From NCBI GenBank assembly GCA_020081605.1, contig JAHREC010000009.1, positions 496,001 through 560,000 on the forward strand: DNA of 64,000 nucleotides, read 5' to 3'. The DNA is from Albifimbria verrucaria (taxonomy: Eukaryota > Ascomycota > Sordariomycetes > Hypocreales > Stachybotryaceae). Below are positions 1 through 10,466 of the stretch, piece after piece (position 1 is the stretch's first letter; every line of letters begins with the position of its first letter). The position numbers and the translations under genes are program-made. The notes below the pieces were generated by a model. That model had not been told where the DNA came from. It was given only the letters and a program-made list of their open reading frames with translations, and did no database searches.

Positions 1-1375
1 CTTCGCTTCCGCGGTATCTCAAATAGGCACCGCTGCTGGGGTCAAACATGTGATAACTTGGAAGTTGGATAGAAGGATCTTGAAGGTCGGACATGCCATG
101 ATGCGTGACGCGATTTCCCAAGTAGAAGGGTATTGACTGGCATATCGAATCAAAGAGCTCTTGAAGTCGTCGTTCTGCAGATTCTCTTTGCTCGTTAACA
201 TCCATCTTGTGCGTTTCCAAAAAGTCGGGATCCAGATTCCTCAGAAGCAGCAGCCTCAATAGTAAAAGTTTGAACTGATACAAACGCCAGCAGTTCCACT
301 GCGTCGCTATTTGAGCTGAGGGATAGACGTCGCAAATGCCAGCGTACGACTCCACAGAGTCGACGCTGATACTTTGTGGCAGCCATACGTTGGGGACAAA
401 ATGCGGCCACTGGTCAAGTTCCGCCATAATCGTGTCCAAGCGCTGTAGAAGCACAGTTGAATGAACAGCCTTTGAAAAAGATGTCTGCGGCTCCACCAAG
501 GTTGCCCGATATTCGTGCTGGATGCCAGCGACGGAAAGTCCGTTAAGATCGAGAATTGACCTTGGGGTAGGGGGATTGACCCAATGGCATTGCGTTGCAA
601 GAACATGGTCACATCCTCGAATTGAGATGCTTGCGCCTCTGTTATCAAAGAGACCTCGCAGTTGAGTAGGTAGCCGAGGAGGTAACCACGAGAGTTGGAA
701 CTGGACAAGCTTCCAGCCTCCTGCTTCAGCAATGCCATTGCCCCGTCCATGTGCCTGCGAGATGGATGCTTCTGCGACATCCGCGCAGCTAGTTCCTCGT
801 AGAAATGTAGCAGCATCACACCAAGGATGGTGCTGTCGCTTTTCGCTCAACGGGATCCTGAATAGCTGCACGGAGGCGCGTGGCTGCTCTGGCAAGTGGC
901 GGATGGGGTGCGCCAAAGTCGTTATCAATGTTTTTCCACATGGCCCAAAACCGTGTTGCTACCGCCAGGAGAACCATGTTGAAAACCGAATCTTTTTCCC
1001 AACGGCATAATACCCAGGTACCAGTTCTAGGAAGCCTTCCGTCGACTGTTGGCTGCGGCCCAGACCAGCGATGAATTTGAGGAAGAAGTGGGTAGCAAAG
1101 TCGTCCTCGCTGGGCGGTAGCCACGCGGGAATCGATCGGTTCGATACAAATGCGCCATGATTGCGAAGTAACGCATCGCATTGCTGGGTTGAAGCCGAGG
1201 GCTGAAACTTGGCGGTTTGGTCTTTGAATCGTATTCGCGGTTGCGTCTTTGGCTGGTAGCCGCCGCAAACCTGACCTTTGCGAATGCAACGTTGGCAGTC
1301 TGGCTTGGCAAGGTCACAGCTGACGCGACGCTGTCGACACGTCCAGCATCCCTTTGATGGCCCGTAGTTTACCAT
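1..1375 (-). CDS. Zn2Cys6 fungal transcription factor, 3'-truncated by the window edge, frameshifted as sequenced
   Basis: Probable nuclear DNA-binding regulator. The N-terminus has a binuclear zinc cluster starting CWTCRQRRVSC and continuing with CQRC and a last Cys, with typical spacing. I chose the ATG at 1373-1375 because it lies just before the cluster; the longer upstream extension has no family features. The middle and C-terminal parts (HFYEELAARM, HEYRATLVEP, ICDVYPSAQIATQWN) match the usual fungal-specific transcription factor 2 domain. The C-terminal part is open to base 1, so the gene runs off the left edge. The frame changes near 993-1000, 840-843 and about 590-600; the first two are A-runs on the coding strand, and each shift is compatible with one lost base. 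It is divergent to the hydrolase at 1862 and may regulate it (inference). Confidence 0.85.
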
Positions 1376-1861
1376 GACGCGTGTCAGGAAGGCTTTTGGC
1401 GCAAAGACAAGTTGGCTTTGTTCCTCTTCTTCGCATGATTTTATCCTCTTCGGATTCCTTAAGCATTGACCAACCCCGGTAGATCCGATCCTGATGGATT
1501 CTGACGGGCAGTCATTGGCACAAAAAGAAGCTCGCAAAGGACTTACCAGTTTTGACCTAACGTTTCCCCTGAGCGGTCTAGGGGCGTCAGCGGCTGACCC
1601 GTGGCTCAATTTCCCAGGAGGATTCCACCCACGCCCCGGTTCACCTCGCAACAGACTAGCCGTTTCCAGTGACAGTTTTGCGAGAGCCACGGCCGCATCC
1701 ACGACGTCGTCAAGATCATGGCTGAGCCAATGTTCAACCCAAGTCCAGAGATATGTATAAAAAGAGGCGAGAGTCACTTTCACTGGCTATGAAACAGCAC
1801 ACCAGACACCAGATCATTCAACTACACTCCTTACTTATACCCAAGTTCAACCGCAACCAAG
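1376..1861. promoter_or_regulatory. Divergent promoter between Zn2Cys6 regulator and alpha/beta hydrolase
   Basis: This 486-bp spacer separates two head-to-head genes. A TATA-like TATAAAAAG lies at 1756-1764, about 100 bp before the hydrolase ATG. A second weak reading frame overlaps here but shows no protein family features. Confidence 0.5.
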
Positions 1862-3135
1862 ATGAAGCTGACATCCGTCGCCCTCTTCTCCTTGGTCTCG
1901 GTCTCTACAAAGGGTCAAGAGCAAGATGAACCCATTCTAGCGCTCAGCGAGGATTCCAGCATGAGCTTTCAATTGCTGGCCGGACTCGCACAAGTTCCCT
2001 ATGGAGGCGGTGATATCAACCAGTTTCTGGGTGCGGCAAAGCATATCGAGCCCGGAAACTTCACTAGCTGGTACAACGCATTGTTCGCTGTAGCCGAAGA
2101 AGCCAAGAAGCAGGCCATGGATCCGGACAGCGCATACGACCCCATCAATGTGCGAGATACTTGGTTCGCCACTGCAAACCTGTACCGACAAGCCGACTTT
2201 TACAACCACGACGTCTGGGACGACCCTCGTATCAACAGCCTCTGGGACGAACAGCGTGCCGCATTCGACAAGGGTCTCGCTGCGCTTCCAATTCCCGGCC
2301 AACGTGTCCAGATTCCCACCGAGAACTTTACCATCGAGGCGATATGGTACGCAGCGTCCGAAGAAACTACTAAGCGTCCTACCATGGTCGTTGGTAACGG
2401 ATATGATGCCAGCCAGGAGGACTCTTACCATACCATCGTTGTCCCCGCGCTTGCCCGGGGCTGGAATGTCATCACGTACGAAGGTCCAGGCCAGCCTACG
2501 GTCCGTCGAAATGACAACATCGGGTTCATTCCCGACTGGGAGAGGGTAGTGACACCAGTCGTTGACTGGCTTTTCTGTCGAAAGGCTGCACTCATTGAAG
2601 AGGAGCGCCTGGTCTTGTTCGGCTACTCGATGGGTGGCTACCTTGCTGCGCGAGCCGCCGCCTTTGAGCCTCGCTTCACAGCGCTAGTGGTGGATGGAGG
2701 TGTCTGGGACATCTACGAGGCGTACGCCTCTCAGTTGACGCCAGAAATGCGGGCCATGCTTGATGCAGGCGAGAAGGAGGCCTTTGACCAGATTGCTCTG
2801 GAATTACTGCACGATCCTAACACGCCAACAACGATTCGCTGGGGTATGGGTCAAGGGCTCTGGTCCTTCAAAATCGAGTCCCCTTTGACTGGCTGCAGCG
2901 TTGCAAAGAGTTTTCCATGAAGAGTTTCGTGGACCGCATCAAGATGCCGGTTTTGGTCATTGAGGCGGAGATTGAGACTTTCTTCAGAGGCCAGGCTGAA
3001 ACTGTCAAGGATGCTCTGGGTGACAAAGCCACCTTGTACGTCTTCCGTGGCTTGGCAGGGTACCACTGCCAGCTGGGAGCACTCCAGGAGCTGAACCGTG
3101 TCATGTTTGCTTGGCTCCATAAGACGCTGGGCTGA
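1862..3135 (+). CDS. Alpha/beta hydrolase (Ayg1 / pseudooxynicotine-hydrolase-like), one apparent frameshift
   Basis: Serine hydrolase of the alpha/beta fold. The first ~18 residues are hydrophobic and could be a signal peptide. The nucleophile elbow is GYSMGG, at about residue 257; the oxyanion region (VVGNGYDAS) and GPGQ segment precede it. The likely catalytic His lies in the C-terminal GYHCQLGAL. The frame breaks at 2880-2886 (CCCC then TTT); one extra base restores a continuous protein of about 424 residues through SFVDRIKMPVLVIEAE. Related enzymes cleave C-C bonds in pseudooxynicotine-type substrates or shorten fungal polyketide pigments (Ayg1); the substrate here is unknown. It is divergent to the Zn2Cys6 regulator. 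Confidence 0.82.
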
Positions 3136-3619
3136 TTACCTTGGGCAGCATGGGCTCAAGTGGCCTTTCGGACACTTATAATACGAGCCACTTGACTCGA
3201 GTGTTCGGCATATTTAGACGACGGAGTAGAATAGATGTTCATGTAGCAAAGTCACAGCTCTCTCACTTACCACTCTTGGCCATCAGTTCTGCAAAGACCC
3301 CTCCCTTCGAAGATGTAATCCCAGTGAGAAACTGGCAGAAATCAGCCTCTCGAGTCTAAGGCTTGGATGAAGAGAATGGTGATATTCGTGCCGAATTTCC
3401 GACATGTGCACTCAGTCGTGGACGATAAAGTTTGTCTAATAGCCTGCAGCGTGATGTCAACTACACTTTCCATTCTCCCAATAAGGGTAGCTATTGCGCC
3501 AGTCTTGTGACGAATTCAAGATATATTAGTTGTTCTGTCTAATCGTCTAATCAAATAATCTACCTCTGCTTGTCATGCACGTTAATACCAAAGGAAGACG
3601 GTCTAAATAAAGCAGCATT
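3136..3619. other. Convergent intergenic region, no gene seen
   Basis: AT-rich spacer between the 3' ends of the hydrolase and the next regulator. Short open frames show no recognisable domain. Confidence 0.5.
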
Positions 3620-5218
3620 TTAGCAACTTCGCTTCTCTATCAACTTCTCCATCAACTCATTTAGTCCAGCTTCTTGGCGGGACCTGATGTACAAAAACTC
3701 TCCAAGTCGGTATTCTAGTACTTTCATGGTGAGCTCTAGATTCATCGCTTGAGCGCATTCACTCGCCATATCAAAATACCAGTTCCTCCTGGCCGATGGT
3801 GATCTCGCTACCAATGCACCAATACATATACACCAGAAACGGAGGTCATGCGGAGTGGAATCAGTCTCTAGCAAAGCTTTTTGTAGGTAAGGTAGCAACA
3901 ACCAGGCGGAAATCTGGGGCCCCGGTGTTCTGTGTTGTTGAGGAGGAAGACCAACGCTGCTAGTCGCACGCATTCATCCAATTTTCTATCCAGGTTATTC
4001 AGAGATAGCAGACGATAGACCAAGGCCTGCAGCCGCCGAAAAGCCATGTTTCAGTTTCCTCGGTCACACAAGCCTCATTAGACCAACAGAGAAGTGCTAT
4101 CTGAATGTAATCGGCAGTGTCTAGGATGACACTAAGAAGGCCTGGATTAATGGGGGCTTTGCGAAATCCCTGCCCTATTGCTTGAGGAAACCATGGTGGA
4201 TTGCAGTAGTTGGTAGATGTTGAGGACTGGACCACCTCTAATGGCGGATTCGGGCCAGGGTCCCAGCTCATTTCAACAGCGGGAGTGCCAAGCTCACTGA
4301 GTGCAATAAACTTGGCCACTAAAATGGAGCTCTCCAACAGGTAAGGATCCATCTTTCCCCAGCCTCCATGGGTATTGACAATCCTCACAAGGGCGTTGAG
4401 ATGCATGCGTACACCATGCATGCGGGAGCCATTTTCCGGCCGTATCTTCATGGCCTCAAATCTTTCGGGACAATTCGACCAAAGGAGCGGTATGCTCGAC
4501 CAAAACTCCGTAGCAGCTAAACTGTACAAAGACATGAGGAGCCACCGGTCGAAGCGTTCTTCTTGAGGTACCTGTTGCAGGCGTAAGCGCACCGCGGCCA
4601 GAGCTTTCCCGATAAAATATTCTGGGGCGCTCGGCTATTGATGCTGCCTCCTACCCATCCGCACAGGCTGGCGCTGTAGGCTAGGGTGGAATACATGAGT
4701 GCCGCGTCTCCAACACACTCGCTTAGTCGTTTTCGCATGCTTGCCTCATGGCGAATGATCTTTCGAGTGCGGATAATGGCTAAAGGGGCGAACGCCTCAG
4801 ATAAAAAAGTCCGATTGGCGAGGCTGTGGAATGTAAAGTGCAATAGTTGGTAGACGCCCGGTTCGAAACTCGCAATAGTTGAATGGAAAGGATCGGACGA
4901 GTTATTGGTAGGACAGAGGGTGGATAGGGATAAAATACCATGCAGCGGCCCAGAGGACATGCATAGACCTTCCTCGCTGCCAGTATCCTGGCTGCAGATT
5001 GGGGGCGACGGCGACGAGGACGCATCTCGCGCTGCCGAACCGCCAAACGAAATCAATGATGTATGAGCTTTCCAAGGCTGGGATGACCGCCTCCTAGCAT
5101 CGTTCTGCCGACGCTTGCTCTGGACATAGCTAAGGATATGTGATTTTTCTTGTTGGTGGTTCTGGTCCGAGCTGGAAGACTGATGATGGTGGACGATGAC
5201 AAAATTATCCAACGGCAT
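3620..5218 (-). CDS. Fungal-specific transcription factor domain protein without a visible zinc cluster, frameshifted as sequenced
   Basis: Probable regulator of the ARCA-like / fungal_trans_2 type. The N-terminus carries the VQSKRRQNDARRR-type basic segment found in family members that lack a Zn2Cys6 cluster. The body is alpha-helical, with LHFTFHSLANRTF, ALAAVRLRLQQV, LNALVRIVNTHGGW and ARRNWYFD. The frame shifts at 4622-4626, 4039-4042 and 3914-3923, all in runs of G, A or C; one base restored at each gives a single protein of about 530 residues with no intron needed. The ATG at 5216-5218 is the first in frame. It is divergent to the carboxylesterase at 5748. Confidence 0.75.
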
Positions 5219-5747
5219 CGTGACAAGCTCAAGTTAGACACTGCGGAATGCATATGCATGCCATTGAACTGGTTCATGTCAGGATTTTGAGAGAGCCCGT
5301 CGAGTCCCTCTATTAAGCCTGTGATGAAGAGAGGGCATTCTTCCGAGCCGACTACGCACAAACTGCGGTTGGTAGCATCAATTTCCGTTTCAAGGTCATA
5401 TGTTTCCTCTTTCGATATAGTGCTTATACAAGTGGGCGAGAAGGGACCCACGAGATCAGTGCTGCAAGGCGCAGCGATAAATTACCAAGCTGTTTCTGAT
5501 ACTTATATTGCTGAATGAAGATTTAATGGGCTCTTGAATGTTATAGCTCCGATTCGGTCGGTGCAACTGAAAATCCTGTTTCTTCAATAGACACCATGTC
5601 CGGGAAATATAAAATGGTGGAATCTACCCTTGATGAGAACCATTTTCAACAACTATTTTTAATTCTTCAACGCAAGTGATCTCAGCTCAGTGCTTGTATA
5701 AATAAATTTCGCCTGAACCTCCGTTAGGCTCAACTCAAATACGCAAG
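5219..5747. promoter_or_regulatory. Divergent promoter between regulator and carboxylesterase
   Basis: Head-to-head spacer of 529 bp. A TATA-like TATAAATAA sits at 5697-5705, about 45 bp before the esterase ATG. No other motif is clear. Confidence 0.45.
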
Positions 5748-7688
5748 ATGCTGCTATTTCAAAACTTTGCCGCGGCTGTAACCATACTATCTGCAGCATC
5801 CTCTTCAGCACTTGCGGTGAAAGCAAAGGGCGGCCTCCCAGTGGTTGACTTAGGATATGTGGGTATCTGCCTAGGAGTCGTTAATGGCACATTTTCCCGC
5901 TAAAATTTGATTGCAGACGATCCATCGAGCTCAAACCTATAACTCTAGCACAGACATCTTACAATTTGCCAATATCCGCTATGCGCAGGCTCCAACAGGA
6001 GAACTACGATTTCGTGCACCCTTGCCACCGCTTGAGAATCGTTCCGTGATAGAAGACGGTTCAAAGTATCGGGCATGCCCCAAGGGATGCCGATGTGGCA
6101 AGCCAATGCTTACATCCCTATTGGCAAGTATTCTGGCTCAGCCCCATTTTCTCTCCCAGCATGGAAGCACGATATCGCCACTTCCCGCCCTCCACCCGGT
6201 CTTCTGGAAACTATGAACGATAATGTCTCAGAAGACTGCCTGTTCCTAGATGTCCATGTCAGGAAAGAAAACTTTGAACTCGCAAATTCAGCAAACCCCA
6301 AGAAGAAAACAGCGCCAGTGCTTGTATGGGTAAGTTTAACCCTCTAGACTGTCAAGCAAATTGGTCTCGTGCTAGGATGTGAATAGTTCCAAGGTTAACA
6401 TTTTTGGTAGATCCATGGCGGTGGATACGTTTTGGGTTCAAAACCGGCCACCCCACTCCCTACATGAACCCCGATGGTCTCATCGCAGAGGCGCGTACTG
6501 AGGGTGGCGAATCCCTCGTTTTTGTTGGCATCAACTATCGACTGGGCGCCCTTGGGTTCCTAGCTGGTCCCGAAGTCGTCGCAGACGGTACACTCAACGT
6601 TGGTCTACTTGACCAACGATTGGCTCTCGACTGGGTCCAGAAGAATATCCATAAATTTGGTGGAGATCCAAAGCGTGTAACGGTTATGGGAGAATCGGCC
6701 GGTGGTGGCTCTCTCCTCTACCACATGGCAGCATATGGGGGCCAAAATGGGAGCTCGCCCTTTTCACAAGTGATCGTTCAAAGCCCTGCAACTTTGCCTC
6801 GAGGAGTAGCTGTTGAAGGGTCCTATACTGATTTCCTCAAGACACTTGGTGCAGATAGTCTTGCACAGGCACGTCAGATGACCGAGAAGCAGATTATCCG
6901 TGCCAACGAGGCTCAGATTGGCGCAGCGCCAGCAACAACTTACATCTATGGCCCGGTGGTAGATGGTCTTATCGTTCCAGGTGAGGTGGGTGACACGTTT
7001 ACGAGTGGTGCTTTTGACCACAGCGTGAAAGTCTTGGCAGCACATAATTCGTTCGAAGGCGGGTTTTTCTACGACCCCAAAGTTACAACCGAGGATGAGT
7101 TTCGCGCATGGATTCCTAGATCGCTAGCTGGCCTCTCCAGTTCAGATGTTGAACATCTGGCCCGTGACCTCTATCCGCCTCAATTCGACGGTTCTTTGGG
7201 TTACGTTGACCAGGAGACACGACAAATGGCATTGTTTGGTGAGGCCATCATTGAGTGCTCGTTTCTACTTGCAAACAAGGCTCTTAATGGAAAATCCTAT
7301 GCTTGTAAGTCCAGTTGTTTGTCTTGCACTTATGTCTCTGAATTTTGTTTTTTCTCAGATCCACCCTAACCTTTGGACTCGAACAGATGAATTCAGCGTT
7401 TCTCCTGGCTTGCATGTCCAGGACACAAGATACACATTCGATGACTACGCCTCGGCTGTACGTGACCCTAAAGCCAAGCAATTACTTCAGAGGGTTTTGG
7501 CGACTTTCGTCGTTAAAGGCAAGCCTCAGTTGAGAGAATATCCGGAAATTGGGGACTATCTCCCATGGGGTGCGCAAGCAACACTTCTTAATATCACGGG
7601 CACTGGAGGAGCACTATCCAGTAGCCGTGTTAACGAGACGCGGTGCGCATGGTGGCATGGTCTTCAAGAAGACAAATATCAGTCATGA
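5748..7688 (+). CDS. Secreted type-B carboxylesterase/lipase, frameshifted as sequenced
   Basis: Carboxylesterase family protein (COesterase fold) that should hydrolyse ester bonds outside the cell. A hydrophobic signal sequence starts at 5748. Family motifs are [30 protein letters not shown] (oxyanion hole), GESAGGGS (nucleophile Ser) and [14 protein letters not shown]. Introns are about 5860-5914, 6331-6409 and 7305-7386; the last ends at ...GAACAG and leads into [17 protein letters not shown]. Single-base losses at 6078-6081 (CCCC) and 6440-6443 (AAAA) break the frame. Near 5818-5824 the shift needs removal of one base or addition of two, unlike the others. The C-terminus [10 protein letters not shown] is typical. 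Confidence 0.85.
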
Positions 7689-7940
7689 ACCAAATTCCTA
7701 TAAAATTTGAAGAGTGAATTTTAGTCACAGACAGTATTATTTAGAGATCTTATTAAAAGGCTGCATATACGAGGTGTCAAACATGAGACAATTTCGTAAT
7801 TAAACGATCATTTCTATGCTCGAGCTAAGCCTACGCCTTCAATCCCACCCTTCCTTGGATATATGCTTATTATGACACCACTAGAACTGTGCTGGCTCCA
7901 CCGAAGAGGGTTTTTGCTTAATGTAATTTTATGAGATATC

Positions 7941-8967
7941 TCAACTATCCCAATTTATTGCAAGGCCCGAGTAAAGGAACTGGGCTTGAGGTGGAGTGGG
8001 TGATGCCAAAGCAGCAGCCATTTTCGCACCTTCGTCCGCCAAAGTGTTCCACTCGCGAGGATATGCCAGAACTTGACTACTAGACCATTGCGTTGGGCCC
8101 TCGTGCACTCCTCCAGTAGCGTCTCCCACAAATCCCTGTTCTTGACGCTGGCACGGCCATGGCCATTCCTATTTTTGTTTTCCAATCGTTCTTTACCCAA
8201 GTCTTGGCCCACTGTGTCGAGCCCTTGACGACATATTCCGAATCAGTGGCGATGACAACCGTGTTGAATCCCTCGTCGGGCCAGTGTCGGAAGCCGAGGG
8301 CGGCGATGACGGCCCGCAGTTCGGCCCGGTTGCTGCTCTGGATGCAGTCATCTCCCCGGGGTCCTTGCTCCTCCAGGCGGCCCGAGACCACTAGGGGTCG
8401 GTCCTCGAGGTTCAACCCATGAATGAACGCCCAGCCCGCCTTCGGGTTGGCTTGCCCGTTGTTGAGGCATGCCCCGTCCGTCATGATAAGGAGTGCAGAG
8501 GCGTCATCGGGATGAGTGCATCTAAAAGCACAGACCATAAGTCAGCACTGCACGAGCGGCCTACGATGGATATGACGAAGCGTCTTACCTGACGGTATCC
8601 GTATTCCTGAGACGACGTCTCCGGCAAAAAAGCTCCATCGGCCGCTGAGTAGTAGAGCGAGGTTGAAATCTCGAGGGAAATGACGGCCCAGTGCTCACCG
8701 CCACTTCAGATTGGCGAGAAGGGATAGAAGTTGTCGATGATCCGGCGACAGGAGTCGCAAAGCGTCCTCATCCTCGACGTTGTGGTCTTCTTCATCTAGG
8801 ATATCATCCATGAAGCTGTAGTCGGTGCAACATCTACCGCATCGTACCAACCCATGGGGCCCACAGATAAGACGACCGTTTGGTAGTTCACACGGACCTT
8901 CTTCGTCGTCGCTGCTCTGGTAGCCGAGAGGGACGAGACCCTGGGCAAGGTAGTAGCCACGAGGCAT
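7941..8967 (-). CDS. RNase H-like protein, frameshifted as sequenced
   Basis: Ribonuclease H-fold protein. An acidic, Cys-containing N-terminal exon (8695-8967) with CGPHGLVRCGRCC precedes the nuclease domain. Two introns lie at about 8650-8695 and 8526-8587. The RNase H domain shows MTDGACLNNG (first Asp), SNRAELRAVIAAL (Glu), IATDSEYVVKG (second Asp) and VKNRDLWETLLEE, ending with REWNTLADEGAKMAA. The frame shifts near 8155-8158 and 8059-8060; one base added at each joins the last three segments. The family is common in filamentous ascomycetes and is often annotated as RNase H. It could also descend from a retroelement RNase H, but the introns and absence of reverse transcriptase favour a host gene. 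Confidence 0.8.
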
Positions 8968-9903
8968 GATGAGGTACTTGCTCCTCTGTTGTCTAGTCTT
9001 TTGTATTTTGGCGGTCGGATGTGATGCTCATGCCCCAAGTGATGGTCAAGTTCGGTCACGGAACAGGATGTGATCTGGATGGGTGGTTGCACAGGGGAAC
9101 AGCGTCCATGAATCCGAAACACAACCCACGTTGTGATTGGTTCCGGTTTATAGGGTGCAAAGAAGGCTAGGTGCGGAGATATGCCCCAAGCCTAGCATAG
9201 GCGCAGGGGAAGCAAGATCTCTACTGCATTAACTAATGATGAGTGAATAGAGTGATTCAATTGCTAAGTATTGTCGAGTTGAAGTGGAATCTAATTGATG
9301 TTTTATGAGTATAGCCTGCCTGACCATATGTCTAGCGATAGTGGCGCTGTGCAGATGCGACCGCTCAGTTACTATGGATACAAATGCAGTGCAGAAGCCT
9401 GCCTGGCCTTCGTGGATTGATTCAGAAAGGCTTTAGTATTGAGTCTCATGTTGACTTGGGCCTAGTTCCGAGAGAGCAAGCTGGAGGCAGAGTACTGCAC
9501 TGAAAATAACTTTAAGGGTCTCTGTATCACTCTACATTTTTCTTTGTTTCTTTCTTTGTTACTATTACTTTGACCTACTGTTTGGCTTCATTACGATAAT
9601 ATGGTTACAGTATGTAATGAGCCTCAATAGAAGATGCACCGAACCCTTTATGGTATATCACCACAAATGGTCAGCATCAACAATTGCAACTAAGGGAAGG
9701 TGATACAATATGGGTAGCAAGAAATCATGTTCGGATAAGCCAAAGTCACCCTTGCCAATAAGTAAGGAAGATTAATGATTGAAATTTGTGGCATGCATTA
9801 TTATTGCTGCAAGGTTGTTCCCTTGCTGGTAAACGCGCTACGTATCTCTTCCTAAATCCTCTCAGAGGACATGACGATCCTCGGCTATCACGCGGAAATA
9901 AAC

Positions 9904-9930
9904 CAGGTGGGTCCCAAGCGGGACCACCTG
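9904..9930. repeat. Inverted repeat (hairpin) 1
   Basis: Arms 9904-9915 and 9920-9930 are complementary over 11 bp with one bulged G, around an AAGC loop. Confidence 0.7.
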
Positions 9931-10130
9931 AACGTATAATGCAAGGAGGACCAGTGGAAATTGGATCACCATCTGCAACGTCCCTAGGATCGATGCATAT
10001 CGTGATCCACGACGGAACCATAGTATATAGATGGGAGTCTCTCCCGTGCTCTAGAGTAGAGACTACTAGCTACCGATAATACACAGTCACTGAACTACCC
10101 TTGACCTGAGTTCCCAACAGTAACTCACCC

Positions 10131-10161
10131 AACTAGTGACAACTAGTGACAACTACGTGAC
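10131..10161. repeat. Short tandem repeat AACTAGTGAC
   Basis: Two perfect copies of a 10-bp unit (10131-10140 and 10141-10150) are followed by a third imperfect copy, AACTACGTGAC. Confidence 0.85.
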
Positions 10162-10188
10162 CATTGCTTCAGAACTGTAGTAAGCCCT

Positions 10189-10211
10189 GTTACTTGTCCA
10201 AGGACAGTAAC
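10189..10211. repeat. Inverted repeat (hairpin) 2
   Basis: GTTACTTGTCC is mirrored by GGACAGTAAC across an AA loop, with one extra T in the left arm. Confidence 0.7.
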
Positions 10212-10226
10212 CTGATCTTACCTACT

Positions 10227-10248
10227 CTATACCTGTTACAAGGTATAG
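10227..10248. repeat. Inverted repeat (hairpin) 3
   Basis: Perfect 8-bp arms CTATACCT and AGGTATAG flank a 6-base loop. Confidence 0.7.
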
Positions 10249-10466
10249 AATAACCCGGATCGTCACATAATGATAATAAATAACTATACTAATATCTACT
10301 TATACTCTATTTATATTGAAATACTAGCAGCGGTACTTAAATGGGCCGGTGAAGTTAGCCTGAAGCGTGCAGCTACCACATTTAGGGTATAAGACCACGT
10401 AAGGAAACATCCTTCTAAAAATTATAGGCTCCATGCCGTCGCCAACATTCCCTGTGAGGAGTCAGT

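Larger units (their letters stand above)
8968..10466. other. Non-coding 1.5 kb with hairpins and short tandem repeat
   Basis: No convincing gene. Between 9.8 and 10.3 kb there are several inverted repeats, a TATATAG stretch and an AACTAGTGAC repeat (separate entries), suggesting a decayed mobile element or LTR. The stretch 10255-10320 is strongly AT-rich. Confidence 0.45.

Noticed and set aside
1376..1783. N-terminal extension of the Zn2Cys6 regulator from an ATG near 1783
   Set aside because: It adds residues with no family similarity before the zinc cluster, which normally lies near the start; the ATG at 1375 fits better.
1937..2431. Antisense frame of 164 codons inside the alpha/beta hydrolase
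   Set aside because: Shadow of the real gene with no recognisable domain.
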